Assembly: GCA_025677825.1 (NCBI GenBank)
Contig: JAIXMO010000017.1
Span: forward strand, 434,001 to 498,000
DNA length: 64,000 bases
DNA from: Helicostylum pulchrum
Taxonomy: Eukaryota > Mucoromycota > Mucoromycetes > Mucorales > Mucoraceae
Direction of reading: 5' to 3'
Within the stretch, counting starts at the first letter, position 1; every line of letters begins with the position of its first letter. Below are positions 24,017 through 36,605 of the stretch, in pieces. Below the pieces are notes generated by a model, which did no database searches, had not been told where the DNA came from, and was given only the letters and a program-made list of their open reading frames with translations. Made by a program: the position numbers and the translations under genes.

Positions 24017-24952
24017 CACTAATATAAAGAGATGAGGAAAAGAAAGAGAGAGAAAAGAAAGGCTTTCAAATTAAAAGGTATTCCACTTAAACTCCAGACA
24101 CGTTATTTTTTTTTTTCTTATAATTAAATTCAGACTGACGTAAAAATGATTAAGATAAAAGTGGGTTGTACTTCGTTATTTAACCAACCCCAAAAACAGG
24201 TACTTGTCTGACTTAATCGACGTAAAGAAGAGAAAATTTTAACAAAGTGTTTGCTATTTGAAAAGCATTTACACATTATTAAACAGATGATAATTCTTTC
24301 TTTAAGGTACATATACTTGTGGACTTACGGTTGCTATTTCTAGACAAAAACAGGAAAGAGCAATATGCATTGTTATTTTAATATGATTGATGTACTTCCC
24401 AAGTCCTTTAGTATGCTACTGTTTAACTTTCAAGGTCTGAAATATGAATTAATCTATCTGTAAGTGTGACCATAAGCGTTCGATTCACAGAGCGACACGT
24501 TTACTCTTTTTTTTCACGTGTTACTTTCATGTAAACTACTTTCGCGTGACCATAATAAAAAATGATGTCAAAATGAAGGCGTCTTTCTCGATCTATTTGG
24601 TTAGTGCGCACAATAAATAGATTGTATTAAAATATCACTTTGTGGTTCCCAAATAATACTTGTTCTGACAGCCAGAATAAACTATTTTATTTTAACAACC
24701 ACTTTCTAACGACAATCACAATTAACGAATATAAAGTTTTTTTTTAAAAGAAAAAAGGAGAAGTATCTTTTTATTTACATTTCTTCTGAAGTAACAAATT
24801 AACAGGTAATAGTACAGCTAGTTACTGCGTGTAAAAATTAGAGAGGGGATAGTTATTAATAATTATTATATTAAAAATGATCTACACTTGGTAGCATTTT
24901 TTTTAAAAAAAATACATGAGAAAAAATTACATATATACTAATGGTATGAAAA
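24017..24952. other. Intergenic region between SEC24 and the MFS transporter
   Basis: About 0.9 kb, AT-rich, no gene seen. It holds the SEC24 promoter at the left. A CACGTG hexamer (bHLH-type site) lies at about 24517. A T-run/A-run junction at about 24898-24911 lies next to the 3' end of the transporter gene. Confidence 0.6.
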
Positions 24953-26495
24953 CTAAGTACGGTATACAAAGTTTGGGTTTTGAGTATCAGTGATGTCTTC
25001 AATGTCGCCGGGTAAAGCAACAATATTGGTATTCTTATCCAAATGACGCTTCTTGTTGGCTTGCGTGTAGCTGTAGCGAAGGAAAAGGAACAAGAAGATT
25101 ACAACCGCGTTAGCAGCAACATAGACACCCATACCCATAAAGTAACGAGGTTTCTGCTTTTCAATAAGCAAAAGAGGACCGATAAAATTACCGACGGTAT
25201 AAGAAACAAGACTTGCACTAGTATAGAAAATTTTCTTTGTATAACCAGATACGTTGCTAGAAATAGAGGCTTGCATTAAAGTGTAAGTTGGTGTACAGCC
25301 CCAACTAAGATAAAGACCAATGAGCTTAGCAGCACCGGAGGGAATAGCTAACAAAAGTATAACACCTACAAGAGAGAATCCACAAGTAACAATGGCGACC
25401 CAGATAATTTCTCCTTTCTTTTTACTGATTTGAGTCGAACCGTACATTAAAACCAAGGAAGCTACACCGCTTGGGATAGTAAGTAACATTGAATCAAAAC
25501 TATTGTATCCGAGGTCAGAGATAATAAGAGTTTGGAACATAGTAAGAGCACCATTTTGTAATTCGATCAAAAGAGCAATAAGACAATAAACATATAAACG
25601 TGGTTCTCTTAAAGCTTCGCGAATTTGATCATAATTGACCTGAAGAGTAGGAACAACCCCATTATCACGAGCACGTTCTTCGATAATAGCCTTTTCATCT
25701 TCAGTTAATCTATACCATCTTGACGTTGACTTATCAGGTAAGAAAATAAAGTAGATAAAACCCATGATAGTAGTGATGCTACCAAAAATAACAAATGCCC
25801 ACTTCCAAGGAGAAATTGTGCCAACTGTAGGCATTTTCATAATACCAGCACCAATAAGACCGCCGAGAATCATAGCGGCGCTGTTGCTCATAAACAAAAC
25901 ACCAAACCAAACGACTTGTTCCGCACGTCTGTACATAGTTGCAATCAATAAAAACATACAAGGGTAAGAAGTAGCCTCAAAGAAACCGAGCAAAAAGCGA
26001 AGTGCAGCCAATTGACTAAAGTTAGTAGCCCAGACCATGGCCAAAAGAGAGCCACCCCAGATCACCAAAACAACACCAATGTACTTGGAAATGGTAAACT
26101 TTTGCATAAGGTAAATGTTAGGGGCTTGCATACAAAGGAAACCTAAATAAAAAAAGGATCCCAACCAGCCGAATTGATCTTTTGAAATACCAGTGTCATG
26201 GAAAAATTCTGGCAAAACACTAATAATGGATAAAATTGTCTTGTCGAGAAACTATATAATAAGGGAGAAAAATGTTAATAAAACTGTAATAAAAAAAAAA
26301 AGGAATTAAATTTACCTGAACAAAAATAAGCACACAAACAAATGGCATAAATGACCAATTTAACTTCTTCACCAATTTTTGTTCTGCCTTTGATGGTACA
26401 AATGGAGTATCCTTTGAAGTAGTTGAAAAAGTTTCTATGTGTTCTTGTCCATCTTTTGAAGTAAAGCTAGATGGCTTTTGGTATTTTTCTTCCAT
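24953..26495 (-). CDS. MFS transporter, anion:cation symporter family (Dal5/Tna1-like)
   Basis: Major-facilitator permease of the fungal allantoate/nicotinate/pantothenate-type family, in the plasma membrane. Two exons, 26495-26316 and 26251-24953, give 492 aa. The splice falls inside the first membrane helix and restores VQFLDKTILS, the family's typical TM1 motif. The cytoplasmic N-terminus is hydrophilic. Helix-pair features include WGGSLLAMVWATNFSQLAALR, RFLLGFFEATSYPCMFLL (TM4-5 with the conserved GFFEA), a central loop with WYRLTEDEKAIIEERARDN, and a C-terminal half with about six more hydrophobic segments. The tail is charged and ends NFVYRT. The substrate cannot be assigned from sequence; small organic acids or vitamins are the family norm. 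Confidence 0.92.
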
Positions 26496-27660
26496 TATAC
26501 TTTTTTTATGATGTGGAAGAAATACGAAAAATAAATCAAAGATCTCTTTTATATGATTTTAGTTTTTTTTTTTTTTTTTTTTGATCCTTTAGTAAATCTG
26601 CATGACACGAGTGTAACACAAGCCTGTAGAAATTGATAACTGTTATCTCACACTCAGTTTACAATAAAAGCAACGCCAAAGGGCTGTTTTTTATGCTTCT
26701 CTCGGAGGATCAATCCTATTATTAAATGTACGTTAAAAAGTTTTATGATCTAAAGTTTTTTTTTTAATAAAAAACAGAGGAAGCTGAAATAATTATAACC
26801 TAAACGCTTCTATGACATAGGAGAACGGATAAACTAAATAAACCAAGGTAACACCAGAAGTTTATTCATGTCAGCCTAATATGGATACGTTATCAACAGA
26901 AAAAATATTAATTATGTACATGCATTAAAAAAAAAGGTCACTGGCATATCCCAGAGAACAGGTATTTTCTTCCCAAGAGCATTGTAAAGATGCGGCCGGA
27001 GTTCGGGCGGGTAAGGTGACAAAGTATAAAATAACATAGAAAGGCTCAAATCTCACAAGCCAGACTTTTTTCCCTACGGTCAGTACCCGTGGGTAATCAT
27101 ATATGGTATTTTTTATTACCTGAGAGGAGAAGTAAAGAAGACGATTTGTAGCCAAAGTAGCACACAAATATACCTGCGAACAGGTATATTGAAAAAACAA
27201 TAAAAGGAAATAAACAACTGGTGATCCATTAGGTTTGACAAAAAAAAAAAGTTTTTGAAAGTCTTATCTACTATCACAAAAGCGGTAGTGTTTTTAGATT
27301 ACTTTTTAGCACGATAAAAAAACTTTCAAAGTTTTATATGGGAACTTCTTTATTCTTATTGGTGACCAATAATCATAACGGGAATAAACTGGGATGCAGT
27401 AAAAGCAACTCATATCGGCATCTTAATTACCTAATACCGCAGGTAAACTAATCTTCAAACTTCTTGTTTAATCTAAAAAACCCCAGAATTCTAGATTCTA
27501 TAAAATTCAGGGACGAAAGGCTTACTTTTTCTCAGTAAGCTAACTACTAATTATTAAAGGCAGAGGGAAGTACAGGGTAAAAAGGCCCCCTTCCTTTTAC
27601 CCATCAGATACTTTATCTCCGCCCAACCCTGACAACTTGTTTAGCAATGATAGAGGTCCA
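26496..27660. other. Gene-free region, left part of a 3.1-kb desert
   Basis: No supportable gene. A perfect 10-bp inverted repeat with a 4-base loop lies at 27167-27190. A second weaker hairpin pairs TTTGAAAGT (about 27254) with ACTTTCAAA (27322-27330). The minus-strand 91-codon frame at 26925-27200 shows no family signal. Confidence 0.6.
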
Positions 27661-27679
27661 AAGCTTTTCTCAATAAATA

Positions 27680-27765
27680 TACATACAGTAGCGGCTCTAT
27701 TTAAGGGTGGCCGAAATCTGGAAGAAATCCACTCTTAAATCGAATATACTCCGAACAATGGATAA
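27680..27765. repeat. Fragment related to the end of repeat family B
   Basis: Contains TATTTAAGGGTGG, then CTGGAAGAAATCCACTCTTAA at 27719-27740. The second block matches the terminal block of family B (CTGGAGAAATCCGCCCTTAA at 49298). The phrase GTAGCGGCTCT at 27689 recurs downstream of the 49-kb copy (GAAGCGGCTCT, about 49338). The two blocks are also partly inverted copies of each other. Confidence 0.6.
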
Positions 27766-28354
27766 TTACTGCTAAAGAAAAAAGCTCATTATGATACCGG
27801 AGCTTAACATCGCTCACATAAGAAATCACTGCTAAAATTAGCAGTAATAGTAAATAATGGCTTCTAATTTATTGAGAAAGAAGAAACGTGTTTTGGACCC
27901 AAGTTGTTTAATACAAAATAGTTTTTTAGATGTATCTTTGATAAAACAAATTAAAAACGTACTTCTTGAGTTTTTTTTTTTTCGATTTTCATTTTTTAGG
28001 GTCAGCCCCTTTTGTGTTTTGGAGGTTATTTTGATATTATTCCCGATACAATTTGACTTTTTTTGTAGAAAAAACCAGTAGATTGCTCTTATACATTTTA
28101 AATGGTACTTCTTATTTAATAATTGAGCAAGTAATGACGGTTTAAAGCGTTTATACACTTTTTCGTGTAACCTCATTTTGCTTTTTTCAGTTTTTCGCGA
28201 TTAAGTAAAATATAGTTTTTTATTACCGTGTTTGGTAATAGCACCAAATGTGGATGTTTATGAATAAAAGTGCTACATGCAGAACTAAGCAAGAAAACGC
28301 GCTTTAAAGAAATCAATATTTTAAGGATCGTTTAACTCAAATTTTAGCGGAAAA

Positions 28355-28870
28355 AAAAAAACGTCGTAAAAGTGTGATTACTTGTTCCGTATTTTTATTA
28401 AAAATATAATTTTGGATGGATTAGATGCGTCTAAAAAAGCACTATATGATACGTGTTTTTTTCACAGAGATTGTCAAAGTGGATCTGGAGTAATCGCTAA
28501 AACACAAAAGGGGCTGACCCCCAAAATGATCAAAAATCATCAAAAATGACCAACAGAAAAAAAAGTAAAAAAAAAATATAGAACAACAAGCAGTTTTTAA
28601 CAATTAACATTAAATACGACATCTTAAAGAGTAACTTTTACTAAGTAACGTGGGAAAAAGGGTCATTTCATGATGATTAATTACACCTTATTTCGAACAT
28701 TAAAAAATGACCTTTTTTAGAAGTTACTTCTAAACCTTCACGTTTTAAAGACAATAATGGACAGGCAACAATGAATTATAACACTTTAAATAGTTCTTGA
28801 ACTCACTGTAGTTATTTTACAAATAAATATACTGCTTATCATTTTCTGCAAGAGCGCAAACGTTATTATA
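28355..28870 (+). repeat. Dispersed non-coding repeat, family A, copy 2
   Basis: Direct, diverged copy of 17540-18060. It holds AACGTCGTAAAAGTGTGATT, AACACAAAAGGGGCTGACCC, TAGAAGTTACTTCTAAACCT, TAATGGACAGGCAACAATGA and the closing GCAAGAGCGCAAACGTTATT in the same order and similar spacing. Compared with copy 1 it has an extra stretch near 28420-28450. Family B sequence does not follow this copy. Confidence 0.85.
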
Positions 28871-29228
28871 TTTGCCTCAAAATCAGGTGTAATCCCTTTC
28901 GAAAAGTGAAGTAGTAATATTGATATTCGTAATAATTTTGTATACCGGGTTCAGTCAATGAACATAAATAGTTTAGGCAGATCCAAAATACTTGGTCTTT
29001 AAAGCGGCCCTTTGAAAGAAAGAAAAAATATACTAACCCACGTTTTGTGTTCTCGAAAAAAAAGTCAGATCTTGCTAAAAATATTTTTAGAATACATCTT
29101 TAGTCTAAAAGATCTAGTTGTGTTTATTTCACATATTTCCAATCTAGATATGTCCGATTCATAAAAAAAAAAAACCGGCAATAAATGTTTATTAGTTTTA
29201 GTACCTTTTTTTGAAAAACCTTAAAAAA

Positions 29229-29603
29229 ATGATGTTTCCACTAAGAGTACCCGTTCCGGTTACCCTTCTTTTCTTTAGAAAATATTCTGTAGTCAGTACA
29301 TTTGTAGAAAGGAGAATCTTAACCAATTGTAGAACAACAACAAAAAAATTACTTGATAGTATCAGATCTTTAACATATATGATCGTTCTAATAAACAACA
29401 AATATAAAGCCAGCAACCATATACTCTCACTTAAAAGGGGCCTAATGTGTCGTCATTTTTATATCTCTAAATATACGTGTAGACGAATACAGCGTCAGAC
29501 TAAAATAGAAGTCAACGATATACTTTTAAATAGTAAAGTTGAATTTTTACATTCGATAAAAATATGCATACAAGGACTTAGTTTTAAAAGAGTATTGTAT
29601 TAA
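29229..29603 (+). other. Open frame of 124 codons, doubtful
   Basis: A plus-strand frame from ATG at 29229 (MMFPLRVPVPVTLLFFRKY) to a stop at 29601-29603, basic and Ile/Leu/Lys-rich. No family is recognised. No spliced neighbour exon, promoter-like CT tract or repeat relation was seen. It may be a decayed fragment or a chance frame. Confidence 0.15.
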
Positions 29604-29646
29604 AAAAAGGTATATTTTTATAGATTTGAATTAATAATCCAAATTT

Positions 29647-32102
29647 CTAATAGGCAGCAGCTACGCCTTGCTTTCTAGGGTCACTGGCGGCATGTATAGT
29701 GCCATTTCCGAAACGTCGAACTGCTTGAGATGCGGATACGACACCAGACCCTTCCAAATTTCGAAGCTAATATATTTAAACAAGAAATATTAGTTTTGTT
29801 TTTTTTTTAAAAAAAAGGTTTTTTTGTTCACTTACTACATGACCCTTCTTGCGTAAATCTTCCAAAATAGTGGCATCATACCCAGTTTCGAACTGAACTT
29901 CATTAGGAATCAATTGATGATGAATTCTAGGCGCTTTAACCGCGTCAAAAATATTTTGTCTGAAATCATAAGTATTTAAAATAACGTTTAACGTAGCTGT
30001 TAAAATTTGAGAACCACCGGAACCACCAACGACCAGTTCCAGCTGCCGGTATCCATCTTCAATAATAGTAGGTGTAATTGAAGATAAAGGTCGCTTAAAT
30101 GGTTCAATATAATTATAAGCGCTAGGAAATAAACCAAAAGTGTTGGGAACTCCAGGAATACTGAAATCGTCCAATTCATCATTTAAAATAACTCCTGACA
30201 CAGGATCCATAAATTTAGCTCCAAACATTAAGTTGACGGTTGACGTTAATGAGACTGCTCCGTCGTCTTTATCGACAACCGAGAGATGCATAGTACCATG
30301 TGGATCATTATTTTCATATTTGGGTTCATAGTATAAGGGATCATGCGTCCAGTGCTGTAATATATAAAAAATAAAAAGAAAGAGACTTAGTCATAGTTTA
30401 CATAATACCGATAAATTCATTATACTTTACGTCTGAAATATTTTTTCTCACTATATCTGCCCATTCCTTACTAATAATCTGTTCCATACGATCATTATTC
30501 TTAAGAAAATCAGGATCGCCGATCTCTGTACGAAAAGCAAAGCCGTATTTCAAAGCCTCGACAAAACGATGCATGGTTAACCCGGTGGGACCCGTCATAT
30601 TAAAGAAGAAGGGTTCAATAATATTCAAAACGGTTAAAAGAGCAGGACCACTAGTGGGACCAGCAGTAGTAGTGACTTTACGGCCGCGATAGTAGGTATG
30701 GATGGTGGGTCGAACTAATGCACGATAATTTTCCATATCCTGCAAAGTCAAAATCCCCCCTGCAGCTTGTGTAGCGTTCACGATCGTTTCAGCAATTGCT
30801 CCCTAATTTGTCATAATTGTGTTACCAGACATATTTTTTGATCCGCAATCCTCAAACAAACCTTATAAAACACATCAGGGCCTTCTAATGCAATCTTTCT
30901 CAGGGTAGTACCTAAAGTTGGTCGTTTGATAAGATCACCAGGCACGGCTATCACGCCAGAAGGAGCATACACTTTAGAAAACCCAGGTGACTTTTCGATC
31001 CAGCTTTTAGATTTCTAATGCAGAAAAAAAAACGCAATGAGTACTTGATATTTCGCTATATCTATAAATCACTCTACCACTAGTTTACTATACAGTAAGT
31101 CTGTTACTTTAAATCCATCTTCAGCTACATGAATAGCTGATGCAAAAAGGTCCTTCCATGGAAGTCTACCATGTCTATAATATATATGTATGCGTCAATT
31201 TTTTCCTCTTAAAAAAAAAATAACGATAAATATTTACCTTTGATGCGCTAATTCAAAACCTCTTATCTCGCCTCTAAAAATAAATAAACAATTTCGGTTG
31301 TTTAGTTAGAGATAGTAAAAATAAAATAAAAAGATAATATACTTACGGAACACCAACAGATAACCCACCTATTCTAGCAGCCATCGGATCCTTTACAAAC
31401 ATATCTTTGAAAGCTGCAGCAGGTGCGGTCTCTCTGAAATCAATATGTTCGTAAGTTCCATTAGGTGAACGAATTAACATAAACCCCCCACTACATAAAA
31501 GAAAAAATCATTACTTTAATTTTAACTTCCAAAAACAAAAAAAAGCCCGCCAATAGATTACCCGCCAATGCCTAATAAATGTTTTTACCAATGAATATGA
31601 CGCAATTTTTAAGAAATTAATGTGATTTTTCGTTTTGTTTTTTACCTGTAGCAAAACTATTTACCACACCAATACAAAGCGCTGAAGCGATGGCCGAATC
31701 GACAGCACTACCGCCTTTCTTTAAAACTAGAGGGTACTTAAATCGATCAATTTGTTTATCCAACACTTTTTTTGTTGTTGTTCCTACTTACTAGCTAATC
31801 CTGCGTTGGAACATTCTTTTAATTCAACGGCCACTGCTCCTTTCTCACCAACGACAAGATGAGGTAAATCTGAAGAATGATCTGAATAATTAAACGTATA
31901 AATAATCTTTGTATTTTAAAGATAATGGAGTAGTATTTGTCTTGGTACCTGAAAAAAATGCTTCCCGATGTAAAAGTGCCGTAGCCCCACCTACGGAAAG
32001 AAAGACAAGTGCAGCGGATATAGCAATAAAGAGCTTTTTGCCATTGGATTTCTTTCGGGTATTTCTCAATAATGATTGAGTTTCTTCGTCGCTAGTGCTC
32101 AT
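29647..32102 (-). CDS. Gamma-glutamyltransferase (GGT), type II membrane protein
   Basis: N-terminal-nucleophile hydrolase that cleaves the gamma-glutamyl bond of glutathione, in vacuole or cell surface. Eleven exons on the minus strand: 32102-31949, 31881-31792, 31726-31646, a 10-nt microexon 31571-31562, 31490-31347, 31273-31238, 31174-31078, 31014-30862, 30802-30431, 30354-29836 and 29766-29647. They give 591 aa. One signal-anchor helix (KLFIAISAALVFLSVGGATALL) lies near residue 25-45. The large-subunit motif GGSAVDSAIASALCIGVVNS is present. The self-cleavage and nucleophile site is HGTMHLSVVD with Thr at about residue 400. The oxyanion motif VVGGSGGSQIL and a canonical C-terminal region follow. 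All catalytic landmarks are intact. The microexon is needed to rebuild the conserved glycine run GIGGGGFM. Confidence 0.95.
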
Positions 32103-33009
32103 AGTTTTTATTTAAGAAAAGGAATAAAGAATTAAATTATCCAATTGTCAAGATTTTATACTGATTTGGAAATTTTCAGTGGTCACACATACTTTTTTAA
32201 GTTCCCATGATTGCTCATGTGTCCACCTACCAATTGTTACCTTTTGTTGCTGGAATTAAGAGATACTTCATGCTACATATATAGTTTGATTGAAATAGCT
32301 TTAGAGTAAGTAAAAGTATAGAGTCCAACGCTCAAGAGGCTTACTTTGTATACTTGATACGTTTACCGTCAAATATCTTCTGTTTTTTGTATTGGGTCAT
32401 GAAAACCACGTTTGCAAAAAAGACTACAAATATATAAGTATGGAGCTATTGTTGTAATTGTCAACACTTGCAAAAAATTTAAAGTCATCGGTTATTATTC
32501 CAAGGCTTCCTTTTCCGAAACTAGCGGGCATGTCATGGAAATGGATAAACCACAACTGCTTGAGTATGTTTCCCATCTAAAGTTGTAGCAACCAGTCAGA
32601 TAACGAAGATAAATAAATAGATAATCCTCCTGTGTTGCTTTTTGAAGATCTCTACGTTTTATTTTTGGCTTTTACATGTTTAGCCTACTTTTCTCCTAAA
32701 TTATGCAAGATCGAGAACCGTTAAAAAAAAACGGCTTGAAATAAAAAAAAAAACTTAAAAGCATAAGATCCGTGCTGTATGTATCCTCTTAAATAAAAAA
32801 GAAGCATTTGTCTAAGATGTAATTCACAAAACTCACGGTAATAATAACCCCCAAACACATACATTTTGTACATTATTTTGATTTATTTGTTTTTTACATG
32901 CCTTTATTGATATTTCAGTGTATATACTCATTTGTTGATAATGTTTATCCCCGCAAAAAAAATAATAAAAAACATTCTTATTTTTATAATTTTGTTACCT
33001 AGAAATAAT
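32103..33009. other. Intergenic region between GGT and RPL12
   Basis: About 0.9 kb of AT-rich DNA holding the GGT promoter and the RPL12 3' region. No gene or RNA was recognised. Confidence 0.65.
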
Positions 33010-33673
33010 TTATTTCTCCTAACAAAAAATACAAGTTAGTTGTCTATTATCATTTACAGAAAGAACTACATATGTAACTTACGGGAATCTCGACCTCACC
33101 AGCATCAATGGCGTGACAAAGGTCCTTGGGGTTTTGACCATCAACGGTACAACCGACAGAGAAAGCAGTACCAAGGATTTCCTTGACGGTACCAGAGAGC
33201 TCACGAGCAAGAGACTTGAAACGCATAGTACGGGCAATTTCAATAATAGCCTCAAGAGAAACGTTACCGGTATGCTTGATGTTCTTTTCCTTCTTACGGT
33301 CACGGAGAGGTTCGTTAAGAGCCTTGATGACTAAAGAAGAAGCAGAGGGGACAACGGAAACTTGAGCTTGACGGTTTTGAATGGTCAATTGAACAGTGAC
33401 ACGGAGACCCTTCCAGTCCTTGGTACCCTTGGCGATATCTTCACCAACCTTCTTGGGGGATAAACCAAGAGGACCGATCTTGGGGGCAAGAGCACTAGAA
33501 GCACCAACTTCACCACTAATTAAAAAAAACAAATTAAAATTCTACTCTTCGAAATCTTTCATGTCGAATTGTGTTCCTTTTTTTTTTCTGTGGTAAAAAA
33601 AAAAAAAAATATCTTACCCAGTGGCACGAAGATAGATAATCTTAACCTCAGAGGGATCGAACTTAGGAGGCAT
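33010..33673 (-). CDS. RPL12: 60S ribosomal protein L12 (uL11)
   Basis: Protein of the large-subunit stalk base that binds the GTPase-associated centre of 25S rRNA. Three exons on the minus strand: 33673-33618 ([19 protein letters not shown]), 33515-33083 and a terminal exon of only nine bases, 33018-33010 (GAG AAA TAA). Together they give 165 aa, the usual eukaryotic length. Conserved stretches include [40 protein letters not shown] and [19 protein letters not shown]. The last intron has a branch-like CAACTAAC before TTGTTAG. Codon use is strongly C/T-ending, as in highly expressed genes. Confidence 0.97.
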
Positions 33674-36605
33674 ACTAATAGAATGACTAAAGTATCAGTA
33701 TACAATGGATATCTAGATGGATGTATGTATATTTACCTGTGATATGTTGAGAAAGGAAGGTTTTTTGTCTCTGCACACTTTTCCCTCTATTACCTTCTCC
33801 TCCCCCCCCCCCCCCCCTCTCCCTTCGCTCCTCCACCTCACAATCCTCCAACTATCCTTTCTCCCTGCCTACCATACAAAAGTCCGGCTCGGACAATATT
33901 TTCTTAGAACCAATGAAACTGTTAAAGAAAATAAGCTTTTTTCCCTCTTTTACATAATTCAATAGGCGCGTGATGAGCACTTTTTGCGAACTCATCCCAA
34001 TTACTTTGTAATATCTATTGACACCAAAAAAAAAGGTCAGTTAAATCTTTCATTGTATGTATGCACCTAGATGAACTTTTCGTAGTATCTGGTTTATAGT
34101 TTGCAACATAAAATTATGTCGGTAACAAAAAAGAAGCTTTTGATCCGTACTACATGTATCAAAGACCATTCTAATACTAACAACATGGCTTATTCTATTC
34201 TTTGCCGAGAAAAAAAAAACCGCTTTTTGTATTTTAAATAACTATCGAATATACCACATGTACTTTATCTCAAAGAGTTTTTATTTTATTATAAATAGTT
34301 TACTGTTAAATTATGCAGATGTAAACTTTAAAAGGGTTTTTCTATATGACATGTAGTGTACAATAAGCTATTTTACTACAGTAGATTAACATAGCTGCTA
34401 CTATTTTATTTATTTTTCGTTTTGATTATTTAAATGTGTAAGGTAAAAAAAAAAAAATGAAACCCACAAAATTGCACATAATGCCATAAGTTGATACAAG
34501 TACCAATCCTAACCATTCTGTGCACCCATCTCGTGTGCTAGTAGATACTCTTCAATTGTTTGACGATTTCGATGTTTCAACGATAATAAATTATCTCACA
34601 CGAATGCTTTTTATTTCAACTGTTATTTTTTGCGTTGTTAAAGAAAAAAAAAACTTTCTGTGTTTTGTACCCTGTATTTATAGCTTTTTTTAATTTTTTT
34701 TTCTACCACAAAGGAGTCACTTTTTTTTTTTCTCTCCGCCTGGCGTACCTTTTATTTTTATTTTTCAAAGAATTGCAGTCCGACTTTACACATAAACGCT
34801 TGTTTCAATGTGTGCTCCTGTAAGTTCATCATACTCCTTTTGTATCGGATCTTCTCTTAAAATTTGTCTTGATTGATGTTAATATAAAGTTGAGTACGCT
34901 AGCAATAAGAATAAGTAACTAAAAGAAGTTTCAACGAGCGACGATACCGATACAATGATAGGGTATCGATCGTTGAAGATATTTTTGCTTGTGTATGAAT
35001 TCATTTTTAAAAGAAGAAGCAAAGGAGGAGGAAGAAAAAAAGTTTCTAAAAAAAAAAAGAAAAAGTCTATTTTGTCGTAAACTGTACTTTTTTTTTTCGC
35101 ACACAGGTAAATATTTTATACGTCCTGTTTTTCTTTAGCAAAGTATCTGTATCGAATATGGACGCCTCTAGAAGCACTTCGTTTTTCTCGTAACCAAAAT
35201 TATTTATCTGTAAAGGATCTCACTTTTTTTTTGTTTTACTTTTTTAAAAAATAAAAAAAGAGGAAAATTTTGATAACTACTCGGTCAATTTACGCAGTGG
35301 ATCCAAAAAAAAAGTCTGGCATTTTATTTTGTTTATTCGCAGATATTTTAGCAGTTATCAATGTATATGAAAACAAGTTTTTATTTCGTGCATCAAAACT
35401 TGAATATCAATTTTCCGTTGTTGTGTAAAAAGGCAACTAATTTCATAATCACACTTTACCATCATCAGAGTTAAATCGCTTAGAGGAGAAATACAAGAAA
35501 GCACTTGTTTCAGAACCAATCTTGATACTTTGATTCAATTGACGGGATAATTAGGTGCCGTTATCAACTTGATAAATATAGATCACATAGTGGAGTAAAA
35601 ACATATATCTAGAAGATTATTTTACAAACCCGTCTATCTTACCTGGAGCCAATCATACAAGATTTCGGTAATTGAAAGGGTTGTTTTTTGAGTAATACAA
35701 TAAAAACATAGTATCACAGTTTGATATATTTATGGAAAAAGGCCGCAGTAAGGTTTCCAAGTTTTATTAAATTTGAAGTAGGACGGGAATGGAACTAAAA
35801 CATTATAATACTTTGACAAGTGCGAGGAAAATTTAATTTTTTAAAAAAGGAAAATATTGTAACAAGTATCTCTTTTTCATTTTTGAATAACTTTTACGTT
35901 AGCCTACTGTTGGAATAATGTAAAAGAAGAAAAATAAAAGGACAGTATATGTTTGTTTCGTTCCAAACAAGATAGATTTTCTGGTGAGTCTAGAAGGAAA
36001 GCTGTGCAACCATTCCTTTCAAGCAGTATTCATATATATATTTCTCGCTGTATGCCTCATATACAAACTCTAATGATTACGTATAATATTAATTTATAAA
36101 GAATCGATAATTTTGAGCTCGTATTATTTGTAAGCGAGGAATTGAGCACTATATCTACGGTCTATGACTTAAATCATATAGGTTTTAAATAGCAATGCAA
36201 ATTTTTTTTTTTTTAAAAAAAAAAGGAAAAACCCCCAAAGCGATTTTGGTCTCCTTCTGGTATTAATTTGAATCAATTGAGCTTATCTAGGCCCGTTTAC
36301 CCTTTAAAGATAGAATATTGCCACATTACAAACAAACAAAGAGGCAGTAAGCAAAGAGAAGGGAAAAAAAAAAAGACGATCTTTTGAGCTCAAAAAGCGT
36401 ACAATTAAAGCCACCATGTTTTGATAAAGAGCTGTTTACGTAAATATATAAAAAAGAGGGGGTAAGTGGGGGTGTGTGAGTGGGGTAGAAGAGTTGTGAT
36501 GATGGTGCACGTTTCGCCTTTTCAAATATATTCAGTTGTGACTAACTACCCGCTATAGACATCAAAAGCATTCTTTTGCCTTTCTTCCACAAAAGATAAA
36601 TAAAT
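33674..36605. other. Large intergenic region
   Basis: About 2.9 kb without a supportable gene. The RPL12 promoter lies at the left and includes pyrimidine-rich DNA with a C run near 33806-33822. A T-run/A-run junction lies at about 36204-36223. Short poly-F/K frames are homopolymer artefacts. No tRNA or dispersed repeat copy was seen. Confidence 0.6.

Noticed and set aside
26925..27200. 91-codon minus-strand frame in the gene desert
   Set aside because: No family signal, no CT-rich promoter and no splice partners; includes a palindrome that forces part of the reading.
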